Source: Asticcacaulis sp. UBA2476
GTDB lineage: Bacteria > Pseudomonadota > Alphaproteobacteria > Caulobacterales > Caulobacteraceae
DNA: 34,550 nt
Assembly (NCBI GenBank): GCA_002342035.1
Contig: DDPE01000029.1
Coordinates: 1 to 34,550 of the forward strand
Direction of reading: 5' to 3'
This document shows positions 8,215-15,789 of the stretch, in pieces. The stretch's first letter is position 1, and each line of letters starts with the position of its first letter. Under the pieces are notes generated by a model. The model was given only the letters and a program-made list of their open reading frames with translations. It did not search any database and was not told where the DNA came from. The position numbers were made by a program, and so were the translations under genes.

Positions 8215-9147
8215 TTACGCCGCACATTGCGCCTTGCCCTTAAGCGCCTTGGCCTGAGACTTCATCGGTGCTGATGCCTGAGCCGCATAGCGTTTATCGA
8301 ACTCGGTCAGGGCCGCGCAGGTCTCAACCTTACGGTTCAGATCCGCCAGAGCGGTCGCCAGCTTGACGGTCGATTCCGGCGCCCACGACGCCTTGGGCCA
8401 CCCCTTAAGCGAGGTGGCATAGGCCGCGACCGATCCCGAAATATCGCCGCGCATAGTGCGAATCTGGCCCAGACGGAACCAGGCTTCGGCTACCTGGGCT
8501 GATTTCGGCCACTGGGTCGTAAAGGCCTCAAAAGCGGTTGTGGCCTCATCAAGCTGATTGCTGCTCATCAGGCTATAGGCCTGATCGAAATCGGTTTCAG
8601 CGCTGCCCGTTGTGGGCGGTGGCGGCGGGGGGCCAGCGAGAGCCGCCTCCATGTCTTTGGATTTGGCATCCAGCAGATCAACGCGCTTGGTCAGGGTATC
8701 GGTGCGCGCCGTCAGAGCCTGGACCTGAGACTGAGCCTGGGTGGCCGCAAAATTGGCTTCTTCCAGTTGGCCGGTCAGGCGCGTCAGTACAGCGGCCTGC
8801 TCATCCAGTTTGCGCGACAGAAAGTCAACGGTGGCCTGCAAGGCCACAACCTCGGGATCTGGTTCAACCAGAATGGGAGGAGCAGCTTTATTTTCGGTTT
8901 TCTGGACCGCGCGCTCCAGCTTACGGACGTTACGATCCAGACGATCTAGGCGCTTCTTGTCCCAAACGATCGCGGCCGGGGCATTCGGATCGGCGGGTGC
9001 GGCATCATCCTCATCGGAAATGGCATAGTTCTGCGCGACAGCGGTGGACATTACCGACATACCGCCCGTCAGGGCCAAGGCCATAACCAGACCGCTGACG
9101 TAATGACGCAAAGCTCGTTTTCTAGCTGCCGTTTGTTGCCAACGCAC
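8215..9147 (-). CDS. cpoB: Cell division coordinator CpoB (YbgF), TPR periplasmic protein
   Basis: CpoB is a periplasmic protein that couples Tol-Pal-driven outer-membrane constriction to peptidoglycan synthesis. The product has a signal peptide ending about STAVA|QNYA, an N-terminal coiled-coil stretch (repeated heptads such as KRLDRLDRNVRKLERAVQ), a proline-rich linker (GPPPPPPTTG) and C-terminal TPR repeats starting TDFDQAYSLMSSNQLDEA. I prefer GTG 9147 as start because GGGAG lies seven bases upstream; an in-frame ATG at 9192 would add 15 residues but has no ribosome-binding site. It is the last canonical member of the cluster, separated from pal here by a CsgG-like gene with its own terminator, so it needs its own promoter. 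The tilS start follows six bases after its stop. Confidence 0.9.
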   Translation of the reverse strand: MRWQQTAARKRALRHYVSGLVMALALTGGMSVMSTAVAQNYAISDEDDAAPADPNAPAAIVWDKKRLDRLDRNVRKLERAVQKTENKAAPPILVEPDPEVVALQATVDFLSRKLDEQAAVLTRLTGQLEEANFAATQAQSQVQALTARTDTLTKRVDLLDAKSKDMEAALAGPPPPPPTTGSAETDFDQAYSLMSSNQLDEATTAFEAFTTQWPKSAQVAEAWFRLGQIRTMRGDISGSVAAYATSLKGWPKASWAPESTVKLATALADLNRKVETCAALTEFDKRYAAQASAPMKSQAKALKGKAQCAA

Positions 9148-9236
9148 CTGAACACTCCCGCATGTAAATAGAAACTGCACTGTAAGGCCCATAACATAAA
9201 GAGTCAGGCGTTACAGTTTTATGAAACTGGAGACTA

Positions 9237-9264
9237 ACCATAAAGACGGGCCGAAATATGACAA
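9237..9264 (-). promoter_or_regulatory. Possible cpoB-tilS-ftsH promoter
   Basis: On the minus strand TTGTCA (9264-9259) and TATGGT (9242-9237) are separated by 16 bases, a tolerable sigma-70-like arrangement. A promoter is expected here because a strong terminator (9317-9343) lies just upstream. A 10-base direct repeat CTCAAATCCC occurs at 9266-9275 and 9293-9302. Confidence 0.3.
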
Positions 9265-9316
9265 GCTCAAATCCCGGCGTAGCTTAAGGAAACTCAAATC
9301 CCAGGCCCTTGCCAAT

Positions 9317-9343
9317 AAAAAACCCCTGCTGCGAGAACAGGGG
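9317..9343 (-). terminator. Rho-independent terminator of the CsgG-like gene
   Basis: CCCCTG (9323-9328) pairs with CAGGGG (9338-9343); on the minus strand the stem is followed by six T (9322-9317). Five T also follow on the plus strand (9345-9349), so it could work both ways. It lies 25 bases after the stop codon at 9368. Confidence 0.85.
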
Positions 9344-9367
9344 CTTTTTCAGATTTAGCTTTAAGGC

Positions 9368-10321
9368 TTATTTCGACGCCGACAGCTTGTCGTTCATGAC
9401 CCAGCCGATATTGTCGTTATCATCGGCCACTTGCCACCACATGCCGTTCTTTTCGCCGGTCGGATAGACCGTCAAGCCGACAGGCAAGGCGCGAAGCACC
9501 TTGCCCTTAGCATCCGGTGTACTGCGCAAGGTCGTGGCCGTCAGAACATCAAAGCTGCGCGTTGGGGCTGCCGCCGCACCGCCGATGTCGATCCCGCCCA
9601 GATTTTGAACCATGTCCGTATAGGCCATGATGAAAGCCTGTGTGACCATGCGGCCGATTTCCGTGCTTTCATAACCGCCGCCAACGGCCCCGGCAAAGCC
9701 CGCACCGCCGCCAACACCCCAAGTCAGGTCATTTTTAGCAGCACTGCCCGAAAATGAGTTGGATTCAGACGTGCGCACGTCGGTCAGAGACAGAACCGTT
9801 TCGGCCTCAAGCTTTTTAGTGCGGAAGCCACCGACAACGGCACCGGCGCGACCACCGATCATGCCGCCGATCAGGCCCGCAGCCCCACCGCCACCGGTGT
9901 TGGAATCGGCTGCGGCCACTTCGGCGACCAGCACAAAGTCAGCGGCCTTGATCTGGCCCTTACCCATGTTTGAGCCCTTTTGCAGGCCCAGAGAATTCCC
10001 CAATTCGCGTTCGCGTGCGGCCACATCCATGCCCGCCCCGCGATCCACCAGACTGAAACAACCTGATTTCTGAACCACGACCTTCAAGAGTTTGGCCGGT
10101 GGGGCCAGATTGTTCTGTGTCCAACCGTAGGAATCGTCGCCGTCAACGATGGTGATCGAGCCCAGCTTTTTGGAGCATTTCGGGATTTCAGCGACCATCT
10201 TATTCTGATGCTGCTGAACCTTTGACGATTTCGCCATCGTCGATTGTGCAAACACTTGAGGGGTCGCGCCCAGAGCGCAGACCGTGGCGGCCGTCATGGC
10301 CAAAAGACGAAATTTGAGCAT
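9368..10321 (-). CDS. CsgG-like envelope protein with glycine zipper and C-terminal SH3 domain
   Basis: The 317-residue product has a Sec signal peptide (cleavage likely after VFA, residue 25) and no lipobox cysteine. Its body resembles the CsgG/curli-assembly family: SITIVDGDDSYGWTQ, the FSLVDRG-AGMDVAARERELG stretch (CsgG proteins have 'F.vveR..ld.ll.E'), a glycine-zipper segment (GLIGGMIGGRAGAVVGGF) and a helical region MVTQAFIMAYTDMVQNLGG. The last ~65 residues look like a bacterial SH3 (SH3b) domain: TTLRSTPDAKGKVLRALPVG, GMWWQVA and IGWVMNDKLS. SH3b domains commonly bind cell wall. ATG 10321 is supported by AGGGGG about six bases upstream. The gene sits between pal and cpoB but has terminators on both sides, so it is its own unit. 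Function is not known; a cell-wall-anchored oligomeric envelope protein is my inference. Confidence 0.7.
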   Translation of the reverse strand: MLKFRLLAMTAATVCALGATPQVFAQSTMAKSSKVQQHQNKMVAEIPKCSKKLGSITIVDGDDSYGWTQNNLAPPAKLLKVVVQKSGCFSLVDRGAGMDVAARERELGNSLGLQKGSNMGKGQIKAADFVLVAEVAAADSNTGGGGAAGLIGGMIGGRAGAVVGGFRTKKLEAETVLSLTDVRTSESNSFSGSAAKNDLTWGVGGGAGFAGAVGGGYESTEIGRMVTQAFIMAYTDMVQNLGGIDIGGAAAAPTRSFDVLTATTLRSTPDAKGKVLRALPVGLTVYPTGEKNGMWWQVADDNDNIGWVMNDKLSASK

Positions 10322-10421
10322 TTTCAGCCCCCTGAAAATCTGAGTGAATGATTGATACTTAAGGTTTGGATTTTACTACGCCGCCGTGGAAATCACCATA
10401 CGCAATCACGGCTCATGATTA

Positions 10422-10455
10422 CAAAAATCGGGCCCATGCGTAGCACAGGCCCGAT
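10422..10455 (-). terminator. Rho-independent terminator of pal
   Basis: ATCGGGCC (10427-10434) and GGCCCGAT (10448-10455) form an 8-bp perfect stem with a 13-base loop; five A immediately left give a T tract on the minus strand. It lies 37 bases after the pal stop. Confidence 0.85.
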
Positions 10456-10491
10456 CAAAATCAACGTGATTTATCGCGTGGTTCTCAAGAC

Positions 10492-11046
10492 TTACTGAGC
10501 GCCTTCGGTCAGGGTCGTCTTGGCGTTACGGTTCTTGGCCCAGCCGTCTTCCGAAGCGGTCGTGTCGAGCGGGTTTTCTTTACCGTAGGAGATGGTCGAG
10601 ATGCGGGCCGGAACGACACCCTTTTGCGTCAGGTATTGCGACACAGATTCGGCGCGGCGGGCCCCCAGAGCGAAGTTGTATTCACGGGTGCCGCGTTCAT
10701 CGGCATTGCCTTCGATACGGATCTTGACGGCGGGATAACGCACCAGCCACGCGGCCTGAGCGTCCAGAAGCGCCTTGGCGTCTTCGCGCAAGCCCGATTG
10801 ATCCAGATCGAAATAAACACGGTCGCCCACATTGACCACAAAGTCCTGCTGCGAGCCGGGGATGACGCCGACCGGAGCGACCGGTGCGGGCGTAGGTGCG
10901 GCTTCAGGCATAGGGGCGGGCGTCGGCACAGGCTCAGGCATAGGCGCGACAGGCTCTTCCTTCGGCTTGGATGCACAGGCCACCACGGTCGCCGACACGA
11001 ACGTGACAAGCGCGATTTTGGAAAGGGTTTTGAGGGTCATGATCAT
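10492..11046 (-). CDS. pal: Peptidoglycan-associated lipoprotein Pal
   Basis: Pal is an outer-membrane lipoprotein whose OmpA-like domain binds diaminopimelate in peptidoglycan; with TolB it ties the outer membrane to the wall and follows the constriction site. The 184-residue precursor has a lipobox VVAC (Cys24), a Pro/Ala/Glu-rich linker (about residues 30-60) and an OmpA-like domain with YFDLDQSGLREDAKALL and the peptidoglycan-binding signature RIEGNADERGTREYNFALG, then RRAESV. In alphaproteobacteria Pal is essential or nearly so and replaces Lpp-type tethering. ATG 11046 has AAGGA ten bases upstream; the ATG two codons later is an alternative. A terminator follows, and the 261-base gap before it holds a promoter, so pal can be transcribed on its own. 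Confidence 0.97.
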   Translation of the reverse strand: MIMTLKTLSKIALVTFVSATVVACASKPKEEPVAPMPEPVPTPAPMPEAAPTPAPVAPVGVIPGSQQDFVVNVGDRVYFDLDQSGLREDAKALLDAQAAWLVRYPAVKIRIEGNADERGTREYNFALGARRAESVSQYLTQKGVVPARISTISYGKENPLDTTASEDGWAKNRNAKTTLTEGAQ

Positions 11047-11125
11047 CAGAAGTCGTTCCTTAAAGTCTGCCGGTTTAAATGCGCATCGGCCTCATGGGCT
11101 AAAACCGATACATGAAATTTGTGAC

Positions 11126-11161
11126 GCCTTTATAAGGCCTGTAAACATTGATCGTTACGAT
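11126..11161. promoter_or_regulatory. Two small palindromes in the pal leader
   Basis: GCCTT-TAT-AAGGC (11126-11138) and ATCG-TTA-CGAT (11151-11161) lie between the predicted pal -10 element and the gene. The second touches the -10 and would cover the transcription start, so it could be an operator; the first could fold as a small leader hairpin. Confidence 0.3.
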
Positions 11162-11185
11162 GATATGGCTTTGGGGCTTTGTCAA
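11162..11185 (-). promoter_or_regulatory. pal promoter, Caulobacter housekeeping type
   Basis: On the minus strand TTGACA (11185-11180) is followed ten bases later by GCCATATC (11169-11162), which fits the Caulobacter consensus TTGACGS-N10-14-GCTANAWC at 5 of 6 and 7 of 8 positions. The leader would be about 110 bases. Confidence 0.5.
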
Positions 11186-11307
11186 ACCGAAGTGGTTGCA
11201 AATCAAAGGCATCTGTACGATTTCGATCATTGATAGCTTATGAAGCCTGAGTTTATCGCCTCAAAGTGTAAAAAAGCGATAGTTCTCGCCTGAAAGAAAT
11301 ATGCGCC

Positions 11308-12657
11308 CTACTTCAAACGGGGTGACCAGGCCGGATCAGATGCCCCGCCGGGGTACGGAACCGCACGTTCAACACGGCCGGTAACATCCACCGTCCACAG
11401 CGACGGCATCCCGCCCGGAGGCTCACGGAAGAACATGATGTAACGGCCATTGGGCGCCCAGGTCGGGCCTTCCTCCAGATAGGATGAGGTCAACAGGCGC
11501 TCACCCGAACCATCCGCGCCCATCACCCCGATCGAGAACCGGCCGCTGGACTGCTTGGTAAAGGCGATCAGATCACCCTTGGGCGAATAGACCGGCGTCG
11601 AATAGGAGCCGCCGCCAAAGGTAATCCGGCGGATGCCCGATCCATCCGCATTCATCGCATATATCTGAGGGGAGCCGCCGCGGTCAGACGTAAAGACAAT
11701 CGTTGATCCATCCGCCGAAAATGACGGCGAGGTTTCAATCGACGATTCCGTCGTCAACCGGCGCGTAGAGCGCGAGCGCAGGTCCATGACATAGATGTCG
11801 GTATTGCCGCCCTGAGCCACGCTATAGGCCAGCTTGGAGCCATCGGGCGAGAAGCGCGGCGCGAACACCATGCCCTTGATCTGGCCGACCGTTTCCTGAC
11901 GGCCCGTCTCAATATTGAAAATATAGATGCGCGCGGAATCATCACGCAGCGCCATATAGGTGATTTCCTGAGAATCCGCATTAAAGCGCGGAGTCATGAC
12001 CTTATAGGACCCATCGGTCAGATAGGACGGGTTAGCGCCGTCCTGATCCATGATCGCCAGACGCTTGATGCGCTTGGCGCGCCCCCCGCTCTCGGCCACA
12101 AACACGATACGGGTATCGAAATAGCCTTCTTCGCCGGTCAGTTTTTCATAGATGGCGTCGGCAATCTTATGGGCGATGCGGCGATAGTTTTCGGGGGTGG
12201 CGGTAAACGACATGCCCAAAAGCTGCTTTTCGGAGAAGACATCCCAAAGGCGAAAATCAACCTGCAACCGCCCCTGCCCGTCAATAAAGGCCATGCCATT
12301 GGACAGGGCCTGCGCGTTGATGGTGCGCCAGTTTTCAAAGTTCGGTGTTACATTGACATCAAGCTGCGATTGAATAAACGCATTCGGATCAATCGGCCGG
12401 AAAAAGCCAGATCGCTCCAGATCGGCCATGACCACCTTGGAAATCTGCGTCCCCAGATTGCCCGACGCATTGGTCGCCGCCGAATCAATCTTGATGGCGA
12501 TTGGCAAAGGCTCAATCACACCCTGATTGACGGTGGCCCGCAACGGCTCCTGAGCGCTCGCGGGCATGACCGCACACGATAAGGCCGCGATCACACTCGC
12601 TAAAGCCATAAGGCTGCGGATCATAAAGTGTCTGTGGGGCGTAGAATTCCGGATCAT
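11308..12657 (-). CDS. tolB: Tol-Pal system beta-propeller protein TolB
   Basis: TolB is the periplasmic protein that binds Pal and receives force from TolA. The product (449 residues from ATG 12657) has a signal peptide ending about VMPASA|QEP, an N-terminal alpha/beta domain (KVVMADLERSGFFRPIDPNA) and a C-terminal beta-propeller of WD40-like/PD40 repeats, seen in recurring blocks such as RFSPDGSKLAYSVAQGG, SFSADGSTIVFTSDRGG and VYSPKGDLIAF. An in-frame TTG at 12702 would extend it by 15 residues, but GAGAGG lies just before ATG 12657. It follows tolA by 96 bases; a weak internal promoter there is possible. Length and domain order are normal. Confidence 0.97.
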   Translation of the reverse strand: MIRNSTPHRHFMIRSLMALASVIAALSCAVMPASAQEPLRATVNQGVIEPLPIAIKIDSAATNASGNLGTQISKVVMADLERSGFFRPIDPNAFIQSQLDVNVTPNFENWRTINAQALSNGMAFIDGQGRLQVDFRLWDVFSEKQLLGMSFTATPENYRRIAHKIADAIYEKLTGEEGYFDTRIVFVAESGGRAKRIKRLAIMDQDGANPSYLTDGSYKVMTPRFNADSQEITYMALRDDSARIYIFNIETGRQETVGQIKGMVFAPRFSPDGSKLAYSVAQGGNTDIYVMDLRSRSTRRLTTESSIETSPSFSADGSTIVFTSDRGGSPQIYAMNADGSGIRRITFGGGSYSTPVYSPKGDLIAFTKQSSGRFSIGVMGADGSGERLLTSSYLEEGPTWAPNGRYIMFFREPPGGMPSLWTVDVTGRVERAVPYPGGASDPAWSPRLK

Positions 12658-12753
12658 CTGGGCCTCTCTGGGGTCTGGCGTCTCACCTGTGGGGCGAGCC
12701 AACCTTTAAGAACGCTATAGTCGTAACGAAAATAAAAGAACAATGGGGCAGGA

Positions 12754-13578
12754 TTATCGCGACGCACAGAAAGTTTTGGCATCAAACGTAATAATCAGTG
12801 CCCGGTTATAAAGCCCATCGGGTAAATCGCCGTAGGGCTGGCCACGACTGACCGCCGCAATAGCCCGTGACGCACCGGCCTGCCAGACCGGATCGCTGCG
12901 CCGATCCAGCCATTCCGGCCCTTTGACGACGCGACCGCCGGGGGACAGCGTAAACCCAATATCGACTTCGACCTGGTTAGACCCCGGCACGTCGCAATTC
13001 GGCGACCATAGCTTTTGCAGCCGCGCGGTCAGCGCATTCATAGCAGGCCCCGTATCTGCCGGTGATGATCCGGCATTTGACGCCCCATCGGTCGCGCGGG
13101 TGTTGGCCCGTGCGGGGGCGCGCGTCGGCGCTTTTGACGGCGAGCTTTGCATTTTTGTCAGGGCATCGAGGTCCAGCGCCTTTGGAGCCGGTTTGGCCGG
13201 AACCTTTTGCGCAGGCTTCTTCGTGTCCTGCGGTTTTTTCAGGCCGTCCTTGGAGACTTCCGGGGCCTTGGGGGCCGCTTTCGGCTGAGGCGTCGGGGCC
13301 TTAGCCACTTCGGGCTTAGGCACTGGCTGTTTCGGGGCCGGTGTTGGCGGGGCCGGTTCAGGCACGACTTCGGGCGCAGGCTCCGGTTCCGGCGGCTTAA
13401 CCGCCAGTTCATCAACGGGGGCCGCCGCCTGTTCAAAGGTTGGCATGTCTGAGATAATCGTCACCGGCACGGACGAGGTCAGTGTCCTGGGCGTCTGATG
13501 CTTCCAGGTAATGAAGGCAAGCGCAAACACGCCGACATGCAGCAGAACCGATAATAAAAGTGAACCGGATCGTTTCAT
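12754..13578 (-). CDS. tolA: Tol-Pal system protein TolA
   Basis: TolA is the inner-membrane protein that spans the periplasm and transmits proton-motive force from TolQ-TolR to TolB-Pal. The 274-residue product has one N-terminal membrane helix (about residues 6-24) containing a Ser-x3-His pattern (SVLLH), as in TolA/TonB anchors that contact TolQ. A long Pro/Ala/Lys/Glu-rich linker (about 45-180) follows, then a compact C-terminal domain with two cysteines (SPNCD and KTFCASR), which may form a disulphide. The linker is proline-rich rather than the long helical domain of E. coli TolA, as is usual in alphaproteobacteria. The start ATG shares one base with the tolR stop (TAATG), so the two are translationally coupled. 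Confidence 0.93.
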   Translation of the reverse strand: MKRSGSLLLSVLLHVGVFALAFITWKHQTPRTLTSSVPVTIISDMPTFEQAAAPVDELAVKPPEPEPAPEVVPEPAPPTPAPKQPVPKPEVAKAPTPQPKAAPKAPEVSKDGLKKPQDTKKPAQKVPAKPAPKALDLDALTKMQSSPSKAPTRAPARANTRATDGASNAGSSPADTGPAMNALTARLQKLWSPNCDVPGSNQVEVDIGFTLSPGGRVVKGPEWLDRRSDPVWQAGASRAIAAVSRGQPYGDLPDGLYNRALIITFDAKTFCASR

Positions 13579-14066
13579 TACGGCTGCGTCACCTCTGGCG
13601 ATGTCGGGGCAGACGCGGCTTTTTCACCGACACTTTCGGTCAGCAGATTGATTTTGGTAAAGCCCGACGTCGACAGCTTGGCCATCACACGCGCCACGCT
13701 CTCATAAGGGGCCGTGCCATCGGCACGGACATAGACGGGCTTAGAGGTATCGCCATTGGTCATGGCCAGCAGTCGCGCCGCCATCTGATCGTAGCTGGCC
13801 GGATCATCCATGACGTAAATGCTGCCGTCGCGCTGCACCGATACCGTCAGCGGATCGCCCTCATCCTTAAGCGCTGCCGCTTCGGTCTTAGGCAGATCAA
13901 TCTTGACGCCGGAGGTCAATAGCGGTGCCGACACCATAAAGATGATCAGAAGCACCAGCATCACATCCACCATCGGCGTGACGTTGATTTCCGACAATGC
14001 GGCCTTACGCCGCGATCTGCGCCCACCTCTGCGGCCTCCGCCGGCGGCGCCAGTTCCCAATGCCAT
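13578..14066 (-). CDS. tolR: Tol-Pal system protein TolR (ExbD family)
   Basis: TolR is a partner of TolQ in the proton-driven inner-membrane motor. The 162-residue protein has an arginine-rich cytoplasmic N-terminus (GRRGGRRSRRKA), one membrane helix with INVTPMVDVMLVLLIIFMV, and a periplasmic domain. Asp34 in this helix corresponds to the proton-pathway aspartate of TolR/ExbD (Asp23 in E. coli TolR). The product ends in a Ser/Pro-rich tail. It lies ten bases after tolQ and overlaps tolA by one base. Confidence 0.96.
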   Translation of the reverse strand: MALGTGAAGGGRRGGRRSRRKAALSEINVTPMVDVMLVLLIIFMVSAPLLTSGVKIDLPKTEAAALKDEGDPLTVSVQRDGSIYVMDDPASYDQMAARLLAMTNGDTSKPVYVRADGTAPYESVARVMAKLSTSGFTKINLLTESVGEKAASAPTSPEVTQP

Positions 14067-14076
14067 GCCGGTCTCC

Positions 14077-14796
14077 TTACTTCAGGCCGCCGAGTTTGTC
14101 GGCCAGACGACGGGTCACTGACACCATCAGCTCATCCGCAAACCCTTCCATGCGCCCGACGAAACGGCCGGTCTTGGCGCTGAACAGGTTATAGCCGATA
14201 TAGGCCGGAATTGCCGCCGCCAGCCCCATGGCCGTGGCAAACAGCGCTTCGGAAATTGCCGGTGCTACGGTCGCCAGATTAGTATCGCCCTGAGCCGCAA
14301 TGGCCCCAAAGGCGTTCATAATCCCCCACACCGTACCGAACAGCCCGATAAACGGGCTGGCCGTGGCGATAACCGCCAGAATACTCAGGCCATCTTCGAT
14401 CTGATCGGCTTCGGCGGAAATGACGTGATTAAGCTCACGGTCAATCTGGTTGACCAGCAGATCGCTCTGGGACGGGGTTATCACCTTGCCCTTATAGTCG
14501 CGCCAGGCGGCGGTCACCGCCACCAGTAGTTTCTGAAACGGCTGGGTCGGATTGGTGCCTAATGATGCCCCGATATCTTCGAGTGGACGGCCAGAGGCCA
14601 GCGTGCCTTCAAAACCGTCGGCCTCTTTGTTGAGGCGGTTCAGTTTCATAGTCTTGTCAATGATGATCGCCCACGACCACAATGAAGCCAGCACCAGGCC
14701 GATCATCACCGATTTGACGACCCAATCGGCCTGCATAAACAGTTCAACGAAATTCAAACCTGAACTGAGGGCTTCGGGGGCAGCCGCCGCTTCCAT
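14077..14796 (-). CDS. tolQ: Tol-Pal system protein TolQ (ExbB family)
   Basis: TolQ forms the pentameric proton channel of the Tol motor. The 239-residue protein has three predicted membrane helices: WVVKSVMIGLVLASLWSWAI near the N-terminus, and a pair in the C-terminal half (SILAVIATASPFIGLFGTVW and ISEALFATAMGLAAAIPAY) that carry the conserved TASPFIGLFGTVWGI and EALFATAMGL signatures of ExbB/TolQ. The start is very well supported by AGGAG six bases before ATG 14796; this Shine-Dalgarno overlaps a GANTC site (14801-14805), the CcrM methylation sequence. First gene of tolQ-tolR-tolA-tolB. Confidence 0.97.
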   Translation of the reverse strand: MEAAAAPEALSSGLNFVELFMQADWVVKSVMIGLVLASLWSWAIIIDKTMKLNRLNKEADGFEGTLASGRPLEDIGASLGTNPTQPFQKLLVAVTAAWRDYKGKVITPSQSDLLVNQIDRELNHVISAEADQIEDGLSILAVIATASPFIGLFGTVWGIMNAFGAIAAQGDTNLATVAPAISEALFATAMGLAAAIPAYIGYNLFSAKTGRFVGRMEGFADELMVSVTRRLADKLGGLK

Positions 14797-14861
14797 ATAA
14801 GACTCCTAAAAAGTAACCTGACGCGCGAACGGCCATTCGCACGTTATTAAAATGTTTCGGC

Positions 14862-14899
14862 ACCTTGCCTCAAGAGTGATGACAATTCTATGGCAAGGT
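14862..14899. promoter_or_regulatory. Inverted repeat upstream of tolQ
   Basis: ACCTTGCC (14862-14869) and GGCAAGGT (14892-14899) are exact inverted repeats separated by 22 bases, in the 228-base region between ybgC and tolQ. The layout would suit a dimeric regulator binding two half-sites or a leader stem. No regulator is identified. Confidence 0.4.
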
Positions 14900-15010
14900 T
14901 AATTAAGTTTATAATTTTCGGGGAAAGTGCAGTGATGCCGCAACTATCCGCAACGGATCACGGCTATTGGCGTTCGCCATCAGGTGTCAATACGTGCCCC
15001 GATAAAGCCT

Positions 15011-15018
15011 GTTTTAGC
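15011..15018 (-). promoter_or_regulatory. Candidate -10 element for tolQRAB
   Basis: GCTAAAAC on the minus strand matches the Caulobacter -10 consensus GCTANAWC exactly, but the corresponding -35 region inside the end of ybgC is poor. A second isolated TTGACA lies at 14990-14985 with no good -10. Transcription could equally continue from ybgC. Confidence 0.3.
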
Positions 15019-15024
15019 CGCAAA

Positions 15025-15564
15025 CTATACCAGCAGATTATTGCCCGGATGGGCCGCCTCAACCGTCACCGCTTTTTCAGGCTTTAGGGTCTGCGGCTTA
15101 TTTTCCGGCAGAAACTTCTCGCGCACGATCTCCAGCAGCGACTTGGGCAGACGGCGCGGACGCGACGCCATGTCGATGCACACCAGTTGCAGTTTGCCGA
15201 CGCACAGAACCTTGCCCTTGCACTCAATGCGCTGGGTCAGGTTAAAGCGCGCCCCTTGTGAGCCGTCGATCTCACTGCGCACCCACAGGACATCATCGAT
15301 CTTGGCCGGAGCATGGTATTTGACGTTGATTTCTGCCACCGCAAAGGCCAGCGGATCTTCGCGCGCGGCCAGATCGGAGTGCGGAATGTTCAACAGGCGC
15401 ATAAAGTCGGAACGACCGCGCTCAAAATATTTCAGGTAATTGGCATAGTAAACGACGCCGGAAAAATCAGTGTCTTCGTAATAGACACGAATCGGCAAGC
15501 TATGGGTACGGCCATCGATAAAGCCCGATAACGCGCCCTCGACCAGAAAATCGATATCTTTCAT
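15025..15564 (-). CDS. ybgC: Acyl-CoA thioesterase YbgC (hotdog fold)
   Basis: YbgC is a cytoplasmic hotdog thioesterase that is nearly always the first gene of Tol-Pal clusters; it hydrolyses acyl-CoA or acyl-ACP thioesters and has been tied to phospholipid metabolism. The family signature RVYYEDTDFSGVVYYANYLK is present, with the catalytic Asp of the YEDTD block, followed by YFERGRSDFMR. The start is set at ATG 15564 (179 residues), preceded by AGGTGGG; an in-frame TTG at 15579 would add five residues. The last ~35 residues are a Lys/Pro-rich extension beyond the usual fold. It precedes tolQ by 228 bases. Confidence 0.93.
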   Translation of the reverse strand: MKDIDFLVEGALSGFIDGRTHSLPIRVYYEDTDFSGVVYYANYLKYFERGRSDFMRLLNIPHSDLAAREDPLAFAVAEINVKYHAPAKIDDVLWVRSEIDGSQGARFNLTQRIECKGKVLCVGKLQLVCIDMASRPRRLPKSLLEIVREKFLPENKPQTLKPEKAVTVEAAHPGNNLLV

Positions 15565-15789
15565 AGCCCACCTACGCAAAAAGCGCTCAGGTCACACACA
15601 CAATTATGCCCGACACGCTGGTCACACCGCCCATACCAATAATAAGCTACCTCTGCCGCAACGCAATATGAAAACCTTGCGCGTCCGGTCACGATTCGTA
15701 AAGACTTATTTAACCATAGGGAAGGGCTGTCGCCAAAAATTCAACGTAGTCATTGGCAACGCACAGTTGCGGCGGCCGTAAAGCACATA
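15565..15789. other. Intergenic region ruvB-ybgC
   Basis: These 225 bases hold no convincing gene or terminator. A single CtrA-type half-site TTAACCAT is at 15710-15717, without a second half at the right distance. A ybgC promoter is expected here but I cannot place it with confidence. Confidence 0.4.

Noticed and set aside
14890..15087. 65-codon plus-strand frame in the ybgC-tolQ gap
   Set aside because: It runs into the ybgC 3' end, lacks a ribosome-binding site and recognisable features, and the region is better explained as the tolQ leader.
15710..15717. CtrA site upstream of ybgC
   Set aside because: Only one TTAACCAT half-site is present; the expected second TTAA is missing.
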